A DNA stretch of 64,000 nucleotides from Aquimarina spongiae (GCF_900141785.1 NZ_FQYP01000008.1:62001-126000), one strand, 5' to 3'; positions 1-8,588 are shown, numbered from the stretch's first letter. Numbers and translations are program-made. Notes: generated by a model from the letters alone, not told the origin.

Positions 1-24
1 ATAACTTTCTAATGTTTGCATAGA

Positions 25-1236
25 TTAGAGATTTGTATTTTCGATTACACAAGCATATCCTTGTCCTACGCCAACACACATGGTGATTAAAGCATAACGT
101 TTCTTTTGTTCTTGTAATTCTAAAGCTGCAGAATATGCTATTCTGGCTCCAGTAACCCCTAGTGGGTGTCCTATGGCAATTGATCCTCCATTTGGATTTA
201 TTCTTGGGTCATCGTCTGCTAATCCCCATTCACGTATACATGCTAATGCCTGGGACGCAAATGCTTCGTTAAGCTCGATAACATCAATATCATCCATAGT
301 AATTCCAGCCTTTTCTAATGCTTTATTAGAAGCCTGTACCGGACCAATCCCCATAATTCTTGGTTCAACACCTACTACTGCAGAGCTAACTATTCTTGCT
401 AGCGGAGTAAGGTTATATTTCTTTACTGCATCTTCTGAAGCTACAATAGTTGCAGCAGCCCCATCATTTAATCCAGAAGAATTTCCGGCAGTAACACTTC
501 CATCTTTCTTGAAGGCAGGTCGTAATTTTGCCAATACTTCTTTGCTTGTACTTGGCTTTATAAATTCATCATTTGCAAATACAATTGGATCTTTTTTGCG
601 CTGCGGAATTTCTACCGCAGTAATTTCTTTGGCCAGTCTTCCGGACTCCTGAGCTTTGGTTGCTTTCATCTGACTCCAATAGGCAAATGCATCTTGATCT
701 TCTCTTGAGATATTATATTTTTCTACCAGATTCTCTGCTGTATTACCCATTCCATCGGTACCATAAAGGTCATGCATTTTTTGATTGACAAAGCGCCATC
801 CAAAACTTGAGTCATACATTTTGGAATCATTACCAAATGCTGAAGAAGGTTTAGCAATAACATATGGACCACGAGTCATATTCTCTACTCCTCCGGAGAT
901 AAAAAGGTCTCCGTCTCCTGCTTTTATCGCACGATTGGCATGAATAATAGCTGATAGTCCCGAGCTACATAATCTATTTACTGTTTCTCCTGGAACTGTA
1001 AATGGTAGTCCAGCCAGTAATAGCGCCATACGGGCCACATTACGATTATCTTCTCCTGCCTGGTTTGCACAACCCATAATCACATCATCGTAAGCTTCTT
1101 TAGGTATATTCGGATATTTTTCTACCAGTTTTTCTATTACCAGTGCTCCTAAATCGTCAGTTCTAACTGCCGATAATGTCCCTTTGTAGTTTCCTATAGG
1201 AGTTCGGATTCCATCAATAATATATGCTTCTTTCAT
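25..1236 (-). CDS. paaJ: 3-oxoadipyl-CoA / 3-oxo-5,6-dehydrosuberyl-CoA thiolase
   Basis: A 403-residue thiolase, the normal length for the family. The acylated cysteine is C90 in NRLCSSGLSA, the histidine is H357 in GHPLGVTGAR, and the second catalytic cysteine is C387 in CVGVGQG near the C-terminus, so the active site is complete. Thiolases of this type cleave 3-oxoacyl-CoA with CoA. Next to the phenylacetate genes it should perform the two thiolytic steps of that pathway, releasing acetyl-CoA and then succinyl-CoA plus acetyl-CoA. It is the last visible gene of the minus-strand paa operon, separated from paaI by a small lipoprotein gene. A general acetyl-CoA acetyltransferase is possible from sequence alone; the operon context favours PaaJ. 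Confidence 0.88.
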   Translation of the reverse strand: MKEAYIIDGIRTPIGNYKGTLSAVRTDDLGALVIEKLVEKYPNIPKEAYDDVIMGCANQAGEDNRNVARMALLLAGLPFTVPGETVNRLCSSGLSAIIHANRAIKAGDGDLFISGGVENMTRGPYVIAKPSSAFGNDSKMYDSSFGWRFVNQKMHDLYGTDGMGNTAENLVEKYNISREDQDAFAYWSQMKATKAQESGRLAKEITAVEIPQRKKDPIVFANDEFIKPSTSKEVLAKLRPAFKKDGSVTAGNSSGLNDGAAATIVASEDAVKKYNLTPLARIVSSAVVGVEPRIMGIGPVQASNKALEKAGITMDDIDVIELNEAFASQALACIREWGLADDDPRINPNGGSIAIGHPLGVTGARIAYSAALELQEQKKRYALITMCVGVGQGYACVIENTNL

Positions 1237-1267
1237 TAGCGTATGAATGTGGTGTTTTCGTATCTTT

Positions 1268-1816
1268 TTATTGCTCTAATTTTGCTGATAATACCGACTT
1301 TTCTATCAGTGGCACATATTTCCCTTCTTCATCAGCTGGGAAAAAGGAAGAAATCATCATCGTTTTTTCTCCTGCAGGAACTGCATGCATCATCATTATC
1401 ATTTTATCACCTGCATCGTCTAGTGTCATTGATTTTTGAACCAGTACTTTCTTTCCTTCCAGCTCTACTTCTTCAATTCCTAAAGAGGTCATCCCATTTT
1501 GATTTTCTGGTTCCTCTTCTAATCGTTTCTTTAAAAGGTCATATGGTTGTGGCGCTACCATCTTCATAATACCTGCAGACATATCTTCGGTCACCCGATT
1601 TGTTCCATTATCGATCACAAATACGGTTTCATCAACCTCCATCTCAATATCTGCATTGAAAATATTATTCAAAGCAGCCTTTTTCTCCTCCTCAGGAGAA
1701 GTATGTGTTGTAGATTCTGTATCTACGTCGGGTAAAGATTCTTTTTCAGCAGTCTTGTTTTTACCGCAAGAAATCACAGCAATTAAAACAAGTACAAATA
1801 ATGTTTTTTTGATCAT
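1268..1816 (-). CDS. Small lipoprotein of unknown function inside the paa operon
   Basis: A 182-residue protein starting at the ATG at 1816; a longer TTG start at 1837 would run into the paaI stop and is less likely. The N-terminus is a lipoprotein signal, MIKKTLFVLVLIAVISC, with C17 as the lipidated cysteine, then an acidic Ser/Thr-rich linker and a Met-rich body. No catalytic motif is visible and I do not recognise the family. The gene sits between paaI and paaJ on the same strand with short gaps, so it is probably cotranscribed with cytoplasmic phenylacetate enzymes, which is odd for an envelope protein. It may be an insertion into the operon or have an uptake or stress role; that is speculation. 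Confidence 0.75.
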   Translation of the reverse strand: MIKKTLFVLVLIAVISCGKNKTAEKESLPDVDTESTTHTSPEEEKKAALNNIFNADIEMEVDETVFVIDNGTNRVTEDMSAGIMKMVAPQPYDLLKKRLEEEPENQNGMTSLGIEEVELEGKKVLVQKSMTLDDAGDKMIMMMHAVPAGEKTMMISSFFPADEEGKYVPLIEKSVLSAKLEQ

Positions 1817-1827
1817 AGTTCGCGTTG

Positions 1828-2247
1828 TTATTCCCAATCTTTATTGGTTCGATATACTACTCCTTTGAAAAGCGCCACAATTTGGTCGCCTCTTTTAACC
1901 TCAACAATATTAAACCCCACTTTTGTTTTGGAAATATCTACTGTTGCTTGAGCAGTAAGGTAATCCCCTTCTTCCAAAGCTTCGATATGATTTATCGAGG
2001 TTTCAATAGAAACGGCATATTTACCATGTGTGTTTGCCGAAAATCCAAAAGCCGTATCCGCCAAACTATATGAAATACCTCCATGAGCTTTACCCATACT
2101 GTTCAGCATTTCCTTTCTAACCGTCATTCCTACTGTACAGCATCCTTTTTTCACATCCAGCACCTCTATTCCAAGCCATTGACTAAAAGGATCCAAAGAG
2201 AGCATCTTATGTGGAATCGTTTCTGCTTGTATCATACTATTATTCAT
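1828..2247 (-). CDS. paaI: Hotdog-fold thioesterase PaaI
   Basis: A 139-residue single hotdog-fold thioesterase. It carries the HGG motif (KAHGGISYSLAD) and the conserved aspartate in SLADTAF that is catalytic in the PaaI family. PaaI hydrolyses aromatic acyl-CoA esters, in particular hydroxylated phenylacetyl-CoA, and frees trapped CoA when the pathway stalls. The ATG at 2247 overlaps the end of the paaH reading frame by 8 bases, indicating translational coupling. Length and motifs are typical of the family. Confidence 0.88.
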   Translation of the reverse strand: MNNSMIQAETIPHKMLSLDPFSQWLGIEVLDVKKGCCTVGMTVRKEMLNSMGKAHGGISYSLADTAFGFSANTHGKYAVSIETSINHIEALEEGDYLTAQATVDISKTKVGFNIVEVKRGDQIVALFKGVVYRTNKDWE

Positions 2248-3418
2248 TTACCGTTTGGGCTGTATTAAAAAACGTCTGGTTTGATCTTTTCATTTTTCTA
2301 AGCATTGGACTACATCGGTATCTATCTTCTCTATATTCATCATATAATGCATCCAATGTATCCACGCACCAACCCATTCCTTTTTCGTCGGCCCAACTCA
2401 ATAATCCTTTTGGATAATTTACTCCTTTGGTCATGGCATTGTCGATATCTTCAGCAGAAGCTATTTTCCAAAACAGCGCATCTGCTGCTTCGTTGATCAA
2501 CATCACTAATACTCTATCGAAAATATATTTAGCTAACTTTTCATCCTTATTTGGTGAAGGAGCAGTACTTCCTTCTCCGTACTCATAGTATCCTTTTCCA
2601 GATTTTCTTCCTAAATATCCAGCCTCAGACAATCTTTTTTGGGTAAAAGCAGGCTTGTATCTTGGATCGTAATAGAACGCTTTAAAAACAGTTTCTGTAA
2701 CTGTATAATTTACGTCATTCCCGATAAAATCCATTAGTTCGAAAGGTCCCATTCTAAACCCACCCAATGTTTTGAGACTCCAATCAATCGTTGCTACATC
2801 TGCAATTCCTTCTTCCAAAATGCGAAGGGATTCTCCATAAAAAGGTCGCGCCACTCGATTGACAATAAAACCGGGAGTATCTTTGGCTATTGCCACTACT
2901 TTTTTCCAATCTTTAATGGTATTCACTACCTTTTCTGTCACCTCTTGCGAGGTTTGTACCGCTGGGATTACCTCTACCAGTTTCATCAACGGTGCCGGAT
3001 TAAAAAAGTGAATTCCGATACATCGTTCTGGTTTTTCTAAAGAAGATGCAATTGATGCGATTGATAAGGAAGAGGTGTTGGACGCTATAATTGTATGTTC
3101 TGACACATAACTTTCTAGCTCTGAAAACACCTTTTTCTTAATCTCGAGGCTTTCTATAATTGCTTCTATAGTTAAATCTGCATCCTTCAAGTCTTTTAGA
3201 TCAGCAACATGTACTATATTTTCCTGGATACGATTCTTTTCTGAAGTATCAATTCTTCCTTTTTCTACCAAGCGAGAAAGAATTTTCTCTAAGGCACTTT
3301 TACTTTTCTCCAGTGCCTGCTCATTGGTATCAAACACTTTTACCTTGCAACCTGCCGTAGCGGCCACTTGTGCAATACCACTACCCATTGTTCCGGATCC
3401 TATAACGCCTACAATCAT
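2240..3418 (-). CDS. paaH: 3-hydroxyadipyl-CoA dehydrogenase
   Basis: A 392-residue NAD-dependent 3-hydroxyacyl-CoA dehydrogenase. The N-terminal Rossmann motif is VIGSGTMGSGIAQ, followed by the family signature IGIHFFNPAPLMKLVEVI that contains the catalytic histidine. The C-terminal helical domain is duplicated, which explains a length above the about 280 residues of simple 3-hydroxybutyryl-CoA dehydrogenases. In the phenylacetate pathway it oxidises 3-hydroxyadipyl-CoA to 3-oxoadipyl-CoA, the substrate of PaaJ. It starts 1 base after the paaG stop and overlaps paaI at its end. Some Flavobacteriia annotations call this gene paaC in the older nomenclature. Confidence 0.88.
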   Translation of the reverse strand: MIVGVIGSGTMGSGIAQVAATAGCKVKVFDTNEQALEKSKSALEKILSRLVEKGRIDTSEKNRIQENIVHVADLKDLKDADLTIEAIIESLEIKKKVFSELESYVSEHTIIASNTSSLSIASIASSLEKPERCIGIHFFNPAPLMKLVEVIPAVQTSQEVTEKVVNTIKDWKKVVAIAKDTPGFIVNRVARPFYGESLRILEEGIADVATIDWSLKTLGGFRMGPFELMDFIGNDVNYTVTETVFKAFYYDPRYKPAFTQKRLSEAGYLGRKSGKGYYEYGEGSTAPSPNKDEKLAKYIFDRVLVMLINEAADALFWKIASAEDIDNAMTKGVNYPKGLLSWADEKGMGWCVDTLDALYDEYREDRYRCSPMLRKMKRSNQTFFNTAQTVNE

Positions 3419-3419
3419 A

Positions 3420-4199
3420 TTATTTTCCTTTAAAAACAGGTTTTCTTTTTTCGATAAATGCGTTTACTCCTTCTCGGTAGTCTTCGCTCTCTGCAGATTC
3501 AATTTGTAAAACCGATTCCATATCTAATTGCTCCTGTAGCGAATTAGTCATGGATTGATTGAGTAGTCTTTTGGTTAATCCCAAAGCTTTAGTAGGCATT
3601 TGAGCTAAATGAAGAGCTAATTTATGTACTTCCTCCTCAAAAGAATCTGCGTCAAAAACTTTGTAGATCATCCCTAGTTGCTCTGCCTCTTTGGCTCCCA
3701 CCTTATCCCCTAACATCATCAAGGCTGAAGCTTTTTGAAAACCTATCAATCTTGGCAAGAAAAACGTCCCGGCGCTATCCGGAATTAGTCCAATTTTGCT
3801 AAATGCCTGGATAAAACTTGCTTTTTCTGTAGCCACCACGATATCACAAGCCAAAGCGATATTGGCCCCAGCACCTGCTGCCACACCATTTACTGCGGCA
3901 AGAATAGGTTTCTCTATGCTTCGGATTCGTTCTACTATTGGATTATAATGCTCTTCGAGTATTTTTTTGAATCCAGGGTTCAATTCTGGAGAGGTAACCT
4001 CATTCAAATCCTGACCCGCACAAAATGCTTTTCCGTTACCGGTAAGTACAATTGCTCTTACCCCATCATTGGTATTACAATGATCTAGAGTTTCTTGTAA
4101 CAACAAAGCCATTTCACGATTAAAACTATTAAAAGTTTCTGGTCTATTTAAGGTTATCCTGGCAACACCGTTTTCTATTTCTATTTGTATTGAAGGCAT
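3420..4199 (-). CDS. paaG: 1,2-epoxyphenylacetyl-CoA isomerase / enoyl-CoA hydratase family
   Basis: A 259-residue crotonase-fold protein with the oxyanion-hole motifs GKAFCAGQDLNEV and AAVNGVAAGAGANIALACD. PaaG converts the ring epoxide of phenylacetyl-CoA to oxepin-CoA and later isomerises unsaturated intermediates. Position between paaD and paaH and the GQDL segment, which carries the aspartate typical of PaaG, support this over the hydratase PaaF. No separate paaF is visible in the operon, so the hydratase step may be supplied elsewhere. The gap to paaD is only 9 bases. Confidence 0.82.
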   Translation of the reverse strand: MPSIQIEIENGVARITLNRPETFNSFNREMALLLQETLDHCNTNDGVRAIVLTGNGKAFCAGQDLNEVTSPELNPGFKKILEEHYNPIVERIRSIEKPILAAVNGVAAGAGANIALACDIVVATEKASFIQAFSKIGLIPDSAGTFFLPRLIGFQKASALMMLGDKVGAKEAEQLGMIYKVFDADSFEEEVHKLALHLAQMPTKALGLTKRLLNQSMTNSLQEQLDMESVLQIESAESEDYREGVNAFIEKRKPVFKGK

Positions 4200-4208
4200 T
4201 ATTCTATT

Positions 4209-4733
4209 TTATTTTAAACATTTGAAGTAATCAAAGGGTTCTAAGCAATCCTGGCATTGAAACAATGCTTTACAAGCCGTAGACCCAAACTGACTTACTA
4301 ATTTTGTATTATGAGAACCACAATTGGTACACTTAACGATTTTCTTATTTCCTAATAGTGCTTCTTTATCGGCATGCTCTGCGAGAGGAGCTGCGATACC
4401 ATAATCCTCTAAGGCCTTTCTTCCTTTTGGAGTGATCCAATCGGTAGTCCAAGCAGGAGTTAATACCAAGGAAACTTCCGCTTTGATATTCTCATTTTCG
4501 AAGGCCTTGATGATATCATCCCCCATCACATCCATTGCTGGACAACCACTATAGGTTGGTGTAATTTTTACCTGCACCACATCATCAACTTTTTGTGCAT
4601 AGCGCACCACTCCCATATCCATAATGGATAGGACAGGGATTTCGGGATCGTGAACCTTTTCGAGAACCGAAATTAAAGAAGGGTCGATATGTTGATCCAG
4701 ATCAATGGTCATTGTTTTGATTTCTGAAAGCAC
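4209..4733 (-). CDS. paaD: Phenylacetyl-CoA epoxidase accessory subunit PaaD
   Basis: A 174-residue protein (an alternative ATG at 4712 would give 167). The N-terminal half is the MIP18/DUF59-like domain, with PEIPVLSIMDMGVVR and the conserved cysteine in YSGCPAMDVM. The C-terminus is a four-cysteine cluster, CTNCGSH...CQDC, of the rubredoxin/zinc-ribbon type found in full-length PaaD. PaaD is needed for maturation of the diiron/iron-sulfur centres of the PaaABCE epoxidase. It lies between paaC and paaG in the usual order, with an 18-base gap after paaC. Confidence 0.88.
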   Translation of the reverse strand: MLSEIKTMTIDLDQHIDPSLISVLEKVHDPEIPVLSIMDMGVVRYAQKVDDVVQVKITPTYSGCPAMDVMGDDIIKAFENENIKAEVSLVLTPAWTTDWITPKGRKALEDYGIAAPLAEHADKEALLGNKKIVKCTNCGSHNTKLVSQFGSTACKALFQCQDCLEPFDYFKCLK

Positions 4734-4751
4734 ATCAAATTGATGATTCGC

Positions 4752-5510
4752 TTACCACTTCATATCAGGATATGCCCTTTGCATATATTGCAAATCCGCC
4801 AAAAGATATCCCATGTGTTCGCTATGGATACCTTGTTTACCACCTTTTTGAAACCATTTTATTTCAGGAACAGTAAGGGTAGCTTCGGTTAAAATATCAC
4901 TAACCTTTTGAAGGTATAATGTTTTAAAACTAGCAACATCTACTCCTACTCCCGCTTCAAAAGCTATACGATCATCTTCAGTCATATGAAATAGCTCGTC
5001 CGTAAACTTCCATAAATCATTTACAGCCTCCTGTACTTTATTGTGGCTTTCTGGAGTACCATCTCCTAATCTTTTCATCCAATCTAAAGAAAAGCGTTGA
5101 TGATAACTCACTTCCTTAATTCCTTTTTTGGCAATTGCAGCCAACATTTCATCTTTACTATTTTGTAGATTTTGCAATAGCAACAAGTGAAACATATCGA
5201 ACAAGAACTGTCTGGTGATTACATAACCAAAATGTCTATTGGGTTGTTCTACCAACAATACATTTTTGTATTGTCTTTCTGTTCTTAAAAACGCAATATC
5301 ATCTTCAGTCTTTCCTTCTCCAGATAATTGTGCTACATATTGATAATAGCTACGTGTTTGTCCTAAAAGATCCAATGCCATATTTGTGATCGCAATATCC
5401 GTTTCAAGGCTAGGCCCATGACCGCACAATTCTGACAATCTTTGTCCAAGAATAAGGGCATTATCAGCAATCCCGTATATATATTGTATTAAATTTTCGT
5501 TTTTCATCAT
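4752..5510 (-). CDS. paaC: Phenylacetyl-CoA epoxidase structural subunit PaaC
   Basis: A 252-residue ferritin-like protein, the normal PaaC length. Recognisable segments include the N-terminal GPSLETDIAITNMALDLLGQ and the internal EVSYHQRFSLDWMKRLGDG. PaaC pairs with the catalytic subunit PaaA in the multicomponent monooxygenase that makes 1,2-epoxyphenylacetyl-CoA; it has the fold but not the full diiron site. It follows paaB after a 65-base gap, the longest inside the operon core, in which I see no convincing internal promoter or terminator. Confidence 0.92.
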   Translation of the reverse strand: MMKNENLIQYIYGIADNALILGQRLSELCGHGPSLETDIAITNMALDLLGQTRSYYQYVAQLSGEGKTEDDIAFLRTERQYKNVLLVEQPNRHFGYVITRQFLFDMFHLLLLQNLQNSKDEMLAAIAKKGIKEVSYHQRFSLDWMKRLGDGTPESHNKVQEAVNDLWKFTDELFHMTEDDRIAFEAGVGVDVASFKTLYLQKVSDILTEATLTVPEIKWFQKGGKQGIHSEHMGYLLADLQYMQRAYPDMKW

Positions 5511-5575
5511 TCAAAGTTTGCTTTAATAGCGCAGATATTATCCTAGGTAACTCCCAGAATAATGAGCTTTGCAAA

Positions 5576-5863
5576 TCACATATGTTTTACCTCATCAGGT
5601 AATGTATAAAAAGTAGGATGCCTGTATACTTTATCCTGAGCGGGTTCAAAAAGCTCCCCATTATTTTCAGGATTAGAAGCAGTAATATGCTTTGACTCTA
5701 CTACCCATATGCTCACTCCTTCATTTCTTCGGGTATATACATCACGTGCGTTTTCTAATGCCATTTCTGCATCTGCTGCATGGAGGCTTCCAAAATGACG
5801 GTGTTCGAGACCATTCTTACTTCTCACAAACACTTCCCAAAGTGGCCAATTTTTTTTCATCAC
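5576..5863 (-). CDS. paaB: Phenylacetyl-CoA epoxidase subunit PaaB
   Basis: A 95-residue PaaB family protein. It starts with WPLWEVFVRSKNGLEHRHFG and carries the VYTRRNEGVSIWVV segment, both characteristic of this small family. PaaB bridges PaaAC heterodimers and is required for epoxidase activity. It begins 7 bases after the paaA stop. Two adjacent ATG codons (5863 and 5860) are possible starts and make no functional difference. Confidence 0.93.
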   Translation of the reverse strand: MMKKNWPLWEVFVRSKNGLEHRHFGSLHAADAEMALENARDVYTRRNEGVSIWVVESKHITASNPENNGELFEPAQDKVYRHPTFYTLPDEVKHM

Positions 5864-5870
5864 TTATATT

Positions 5871-6827
5871 TTAAATTGCCTTTTTAAGCTTTTTATCTTC
5901 TTGTTTTTCGGCATATGCCATTGCTGCATCTCTCACCCATTCTCCATTCTCCCAGGCATTCACTCTTGCCGACATTCTTTCTTGATTACAAGGACCATGT
6001 CCTTTCACTACTTGCCAGAACTCATCCCAATCGATCGCTCCAAAATCATAACTTCCTCTTTCTTCATTCCACTTTAGGTCCGAATCCGGAATAGTCAGCC
6101 CGATGAGCTCTGCTTGAGGAACAGTTTGATCAATAAACTGTTGGCGCAATTCATCATTGGTTTTACGTTTTAATTTCCATTTCATAGATTGTTCCGTATG
6201 CACAGATTCTGCATCTGTGGGCCCTAACATCATCAAAGATGGCCACCACCATCTATTTAATGCATCTTGAGCCATTGCTTTTTGCTCTTTGCTTCCCTTG
6301 GCCAGATTCATCATAATTTCAAAACCTTGTCTTTGGTGAAAACTCTCTTCTTTACAGACTCTTATCATTGCTCTTGCATAAGGACCATAGGAAGTACTGC
6401 ATAGAGGAACCTGATTGATAATAGCAGCTCCATCAACCAACCAACCAATAGCACCAATGTCTGCCCAAGTGATCGTTGGATAATTAAAAATGCTCGAATA
6501 TTTTGCTTTTCCCGTATGTAATTGATCGTACAGCTCGTCTCTTGAAACACCAAGCGTTTCGCAAGCACTGTATAAATACAATCCATGCCCTGCTTCATCC
6601 TGAACTTTTGCCAACAAGGCCACTTTTCTTCGTAATGAAGGTGCTCTTGTGATCCAGTTCCCTTCGGGCAACATTCCTACAATCTCGGAATGTGCGTGTT
6701 GAGAAATCTGACGAATATGAGTTTGCCTGTATTTTTCAGGCATCCAATCTTTTGGCTCTATCTTTTCATCTCTAGCAATTCTATCTTCGAATAGCCTTTC
6801 GAGATTTTTAACTTCTTTTTCACTCAT
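5871..6827 (-). CDS. paaA: Phenylacetyl-CoA epoxidase catalytic subunit PaaA
   Basis: A 318-residue diiron monooxygenase subunit of normal length. The two carboxylate-bridged iron motifs are visible as EAGHG and EESFHQR (EXXH type). The segment [14 protein letters not shown] is strongly conserved in PaaA. The enzyme inserts one oxygen atom from O2 into the ring of phenylacetyl-CoA, with electrons from PaaE. The start ATG at 6827 follows the paaE stop by 12 bases. Identification is secure from motifs and from the intact paaE-A-B-C-D order. Confidence 0.95.
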   Translation of the reverse strand: MSEKEVKNLERLFEDRIARDEKIEPKDWMPEKYRQTHIRQISQHAHSEIVGMLPEGNWITRAPSLRRKVALLAKVQDEAGHGLYLYSACETLGVSRDELYDQLHTGKAKYSSIFNYPTITWADIGAIGWLVDGAAIINQVPLCSTSYGPYARAMIRVCKEESFHQRQGFEIMMNLAKGSKEQKAMAQDALNRWWWPSLMMLGPTDAESVHTEQSMKWKLKRKTNDELRQQFIDQTVPQAELIGLTIPDSDLKWNEERGSYDFGAIDWDEFWQVVKGHGPCNQERMSARVNAWENGEWVRDAAMAYAEKQEDKKLKKAI

Positions 6828-6839
6828 AGCTTTGCGTTT

Positions 6840-7913
6840 TTAAACATCAAAATTAACTACTACTTTTTCTGTAGTTGGTACCGCCTGACAAGACAATACC
6901 AAACCTTTGGCCACTTCGTCTTCTTCAAGCGCATAGTTGATTTTCATTTCAACAGTACCTTCAACGATTTCACATTTACAGGTACTACATACTCCTCCTT
7001 TGCAGGCATAGGGCAAATCTGCTCCTGCCGCCAAGGCTCCGTCTAAAATATTATCATAATCATCATCCATGGCAAAATGAAATTCTTTACCACCATCAAT
7101 GATTGTTACTTCTGTTCCTTCGTATTTGTGCTCTGCAACCTCTGCAGCACGTTTCTTATCTTCTTCGGTCGCTCCAGAGAAGAAAAGTTCATAATGAATC
7201 TTATCTTTGGCCAAACCAGCTTTTTCCAATTCATCCCGAATCAGAAAGATCATTTCTTCAGGACCACAAATAAAACATTCATCCACATCAGCAACATCAA
7301 ACACCTTTGAAGTAAGTTCTTCTATTTTTTCTGAAGTAAACCTACCATTAAGCAAAGGAATATCTCTTTGTTCTTTGGTCAGGAAATAAAATATCTCAAA
7401 TCTCCCGAAATAGGTATTTCTCAGTGCTTCTATCTCTTCTTTAAAGATAATTGATTTTGCGTTTCGATTCAAATAAAACAGCTTGAAAGTACTGTTAGGT
7501 TCTGATGCCAAATGTGTTTTGATGATGGATAGAATTGGAGTAATACCACTACCGGCAGCAAAAACCACATAGTTCTTTGCTTTGGTTGTATCCACATCTA
7601 CAAAGAAATTCCCCGAAGGCTTCATGATATCCAACACATCACCAACTTTCAGGATATCGTTGGCGTAGTTAGAAAAAAGCCCACCATGTATTCTTTTTAC
7701 AGCTACCTGCCATTTATCTTCAAGAGGACTGGAACAAAGCGAATATGAACGTCTCACTTCATTACCGTCAATCATTGTTCTTAAGGTAAGGTATTGTCCT
7801 TGCGTATACGAAAATGTCTCTTTTAAATCTTGAGGAATATCAAAGGTGATAGCTGTACAATCCTTAGTTTCTCTAACTACTTCAGAAACTGATATGGGAT
7901 AAAAATCTGTCAT
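6840..7913 (-). CDS. paaE: Phenylacetyl-CoA epoxidase reductase PaaE
   Basis: A 357-residue reductase with three modules: an N-terminal FAD-binding barrel (RSYSLCSSPL), a NAD(P)-binding domain (AAGSGITPILS and CFICGPEEMI), and a C-terminal plant-type [2Fe-2S] domain with CKGGVCSTCKC plus the fourth cysteine in LVLSCQA. It moves electrons from NADPH to the PaaA diiron site. It is the first gene of the operon, whereas in E. coli paaE is the fifth. Its 5' leader holds the predicted promoter and operators. Sequence relatives include general phenol hydroxylase reductases, but context settles the role. Confidence 0.93.
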   Translation of the reverse strand: MTDFYPISVSEVVRETKDCTAITFDIPQDLKETFSYTQGQYLTLRTMIDGNEVRRSYSLCSSPLEDKWQVAVKRIHGGLFSNYANDILKVGDVLDIMKPSGNFFVDVDTTKAKNYVVFAAGSGITPILSIIKTHLASEPNSTFKLFYLNRNAKSIIFKEEIEALRNTYFGRFEIFYFLTKEQRDIPLLNGRFTSEKIEELTSKVFDVADVDECFICGPEEMIFLIRDELEKAGLAKDKIHYELFFSGATEEDKKRAAEVAEHKYEGTEVTIIDGGKEFHFAMDDDYDNILDGALAAGADLPYACKGGVCSTCKCEIVEGTVEMKINYALEEDEVAKGLVLSCQAVPTTEKVVVNFDV

Positions 7914-7926
7914 AAGTCTTGTTTAA

Positions 7927-7940
7927 CTATAACGTTATAG
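7927..7940. promoter_or_regulatory. 14-bp perfect palindrome in the paaE leader
   Basis: The 14 bases CTATAACGTTATAG form a perfect palindrome about 14 bases upstream of the paaE start codon. It falls at or just after the expected transcription start of the promoter predicted at 7946-7977. It could be a second operator for the TetR regulator or for another repressor. It shares only loose sequence similarity with the 22-bp palindrome next to it, so one protein binding both is uncertain. Confidence 0.5.
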
Positions 7941-7945
7941 CTACA

Positions 7946-7977
7946 CAAAACTAACAATTGTTAGTTTTATACACAAA
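7946..7977 (-). promoter_or_regulatory. Predicted paa operon promoter
   Basis: Read on the minus strand there is a perfect Bacteroidota sigma-A-type promoter: TTTG (complement of 7974-7977), a 20-base spacer, then TAGTTTTG matching TAnnTTTG (complement of 7946-7953). The expected start of transcription is about 7940, some 27 bases before the paaE ATG. The spacer and the -7 element are largely occupied by the palindrome at 7947-7968. Confidence 0.7.
7947..7968. promoter_or_regulatory. 22-bp perfect palindrome, likely TetR-family operator
   Basis: A perfect inverted repeat with half-site AAAACTAACAA, centred between 7957 and 7958. It covers most of the spacer and the -7 element of the predicted paa promoter, so a bound protein would block RNA polymerase. 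The TetR-family gene at 8012-8581 lies immediately upstream and is the obvious binder; phenylacetyl-CoA is the usual inducer for PAA regulators. The palindrome and overlap are seen directly; the binding partner is inferred. Confidence 0.65.
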
Positions 7978-8011
7978 TAAATGTATGTTAATTTTAAAAG
8001 CGCTTGGACCT

Positions 8012-8581
8012 CTACACCATCCCTTTAAGCAACACGGAAATCATATCATGCTTTAGTATTTCTGCATCAATGTTTTTTTGTTTAGGATACCATAAATACA
8101 ATGTTCTTAATGTAGAAAGAGTAGAAAACACCATGATTTCGATATTAAAGGGCTTAATTTCCTCTCTGTCTACTCCGTTTTTCACGATCGCCCGAAAGTT
8201 TTCTTCATACTCCTGTCGCATCTTTTCGAAATACTGTAGATTCTTTTCTTCCAGATGCATCCAATCGTTGTTTAGAGAAGCTAAACCATCAGAATTGCGC
8301 AGGGTAACATCGATATGAAGATCTATAATGTTTTCAAGTTTTTTGATAGCATCTACCTTCGAATTTACAATTTGATTCATTCCTGTCGTAAATTCTTCTG
8401 CCAACTCAATAATAATGGTGGATAAAATCTCCTGTTTGGAATCGATATGGTTGTATAAACTTGCGGCTTTTATCCCCATTGCCTTGGCAAGGTCTCTCAT
8501 GGTTACTGCACTGTATCCTTTTTCTTTGAAGAGTATGGATGCCGCTCTTATTATTTCTTCCTTTCTACTTTCGGATTTCAT
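8012..8581 (-). CDS. TetR/AcrR-family regulator, probable paa operon repressor
   Basis: A 189-residue TetR-family protein. The N-terminal helix-turn-helix is YSAVTMRDLAKAMGIKAASL followed by YNHIDSKQEIL, about residues 19-54. The C-terminal ligand domain is diverged and gives no specificity clue. The gene lies on the same strand directly upstream of paaE, with a 98-base gap containing the operator-like palindromes and promoter. Bacteroidota and Thermus use TetR-type PaaR repressors released by phenylacetyl-CoA; this gene fits that role by position. A second inverted repeat just upstream of its own start (8589-8610) may serve autoregulation. Confidence 0.8.
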   Translation of the reverse strand: MKSESRKEEIIRAASILFKEKGYSAVTMRDLAKAMGIKAASLYNHIDSKQEILSTIIIELAEEFTTGMNQIVNSKVDAIKKLENIIDLHIDVTLRNSDGLASLNNDWMHLEEKNLQYFEKMRQEYEENFRAIVKNGVDREEIKPFNIEIMVFSTLSTLRTLYLWYPKQKNIDAEILKHDMISVLLKGMV

Positions 8582-8588
8582 AAATACA

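Noticed and set aside
173-652. Long open frame on the plus strand opposite the thiolase gene
   Set aside because: It lies entirely inside paaJ, has no family features, and the paaJ frame has complete catalytic motifs.
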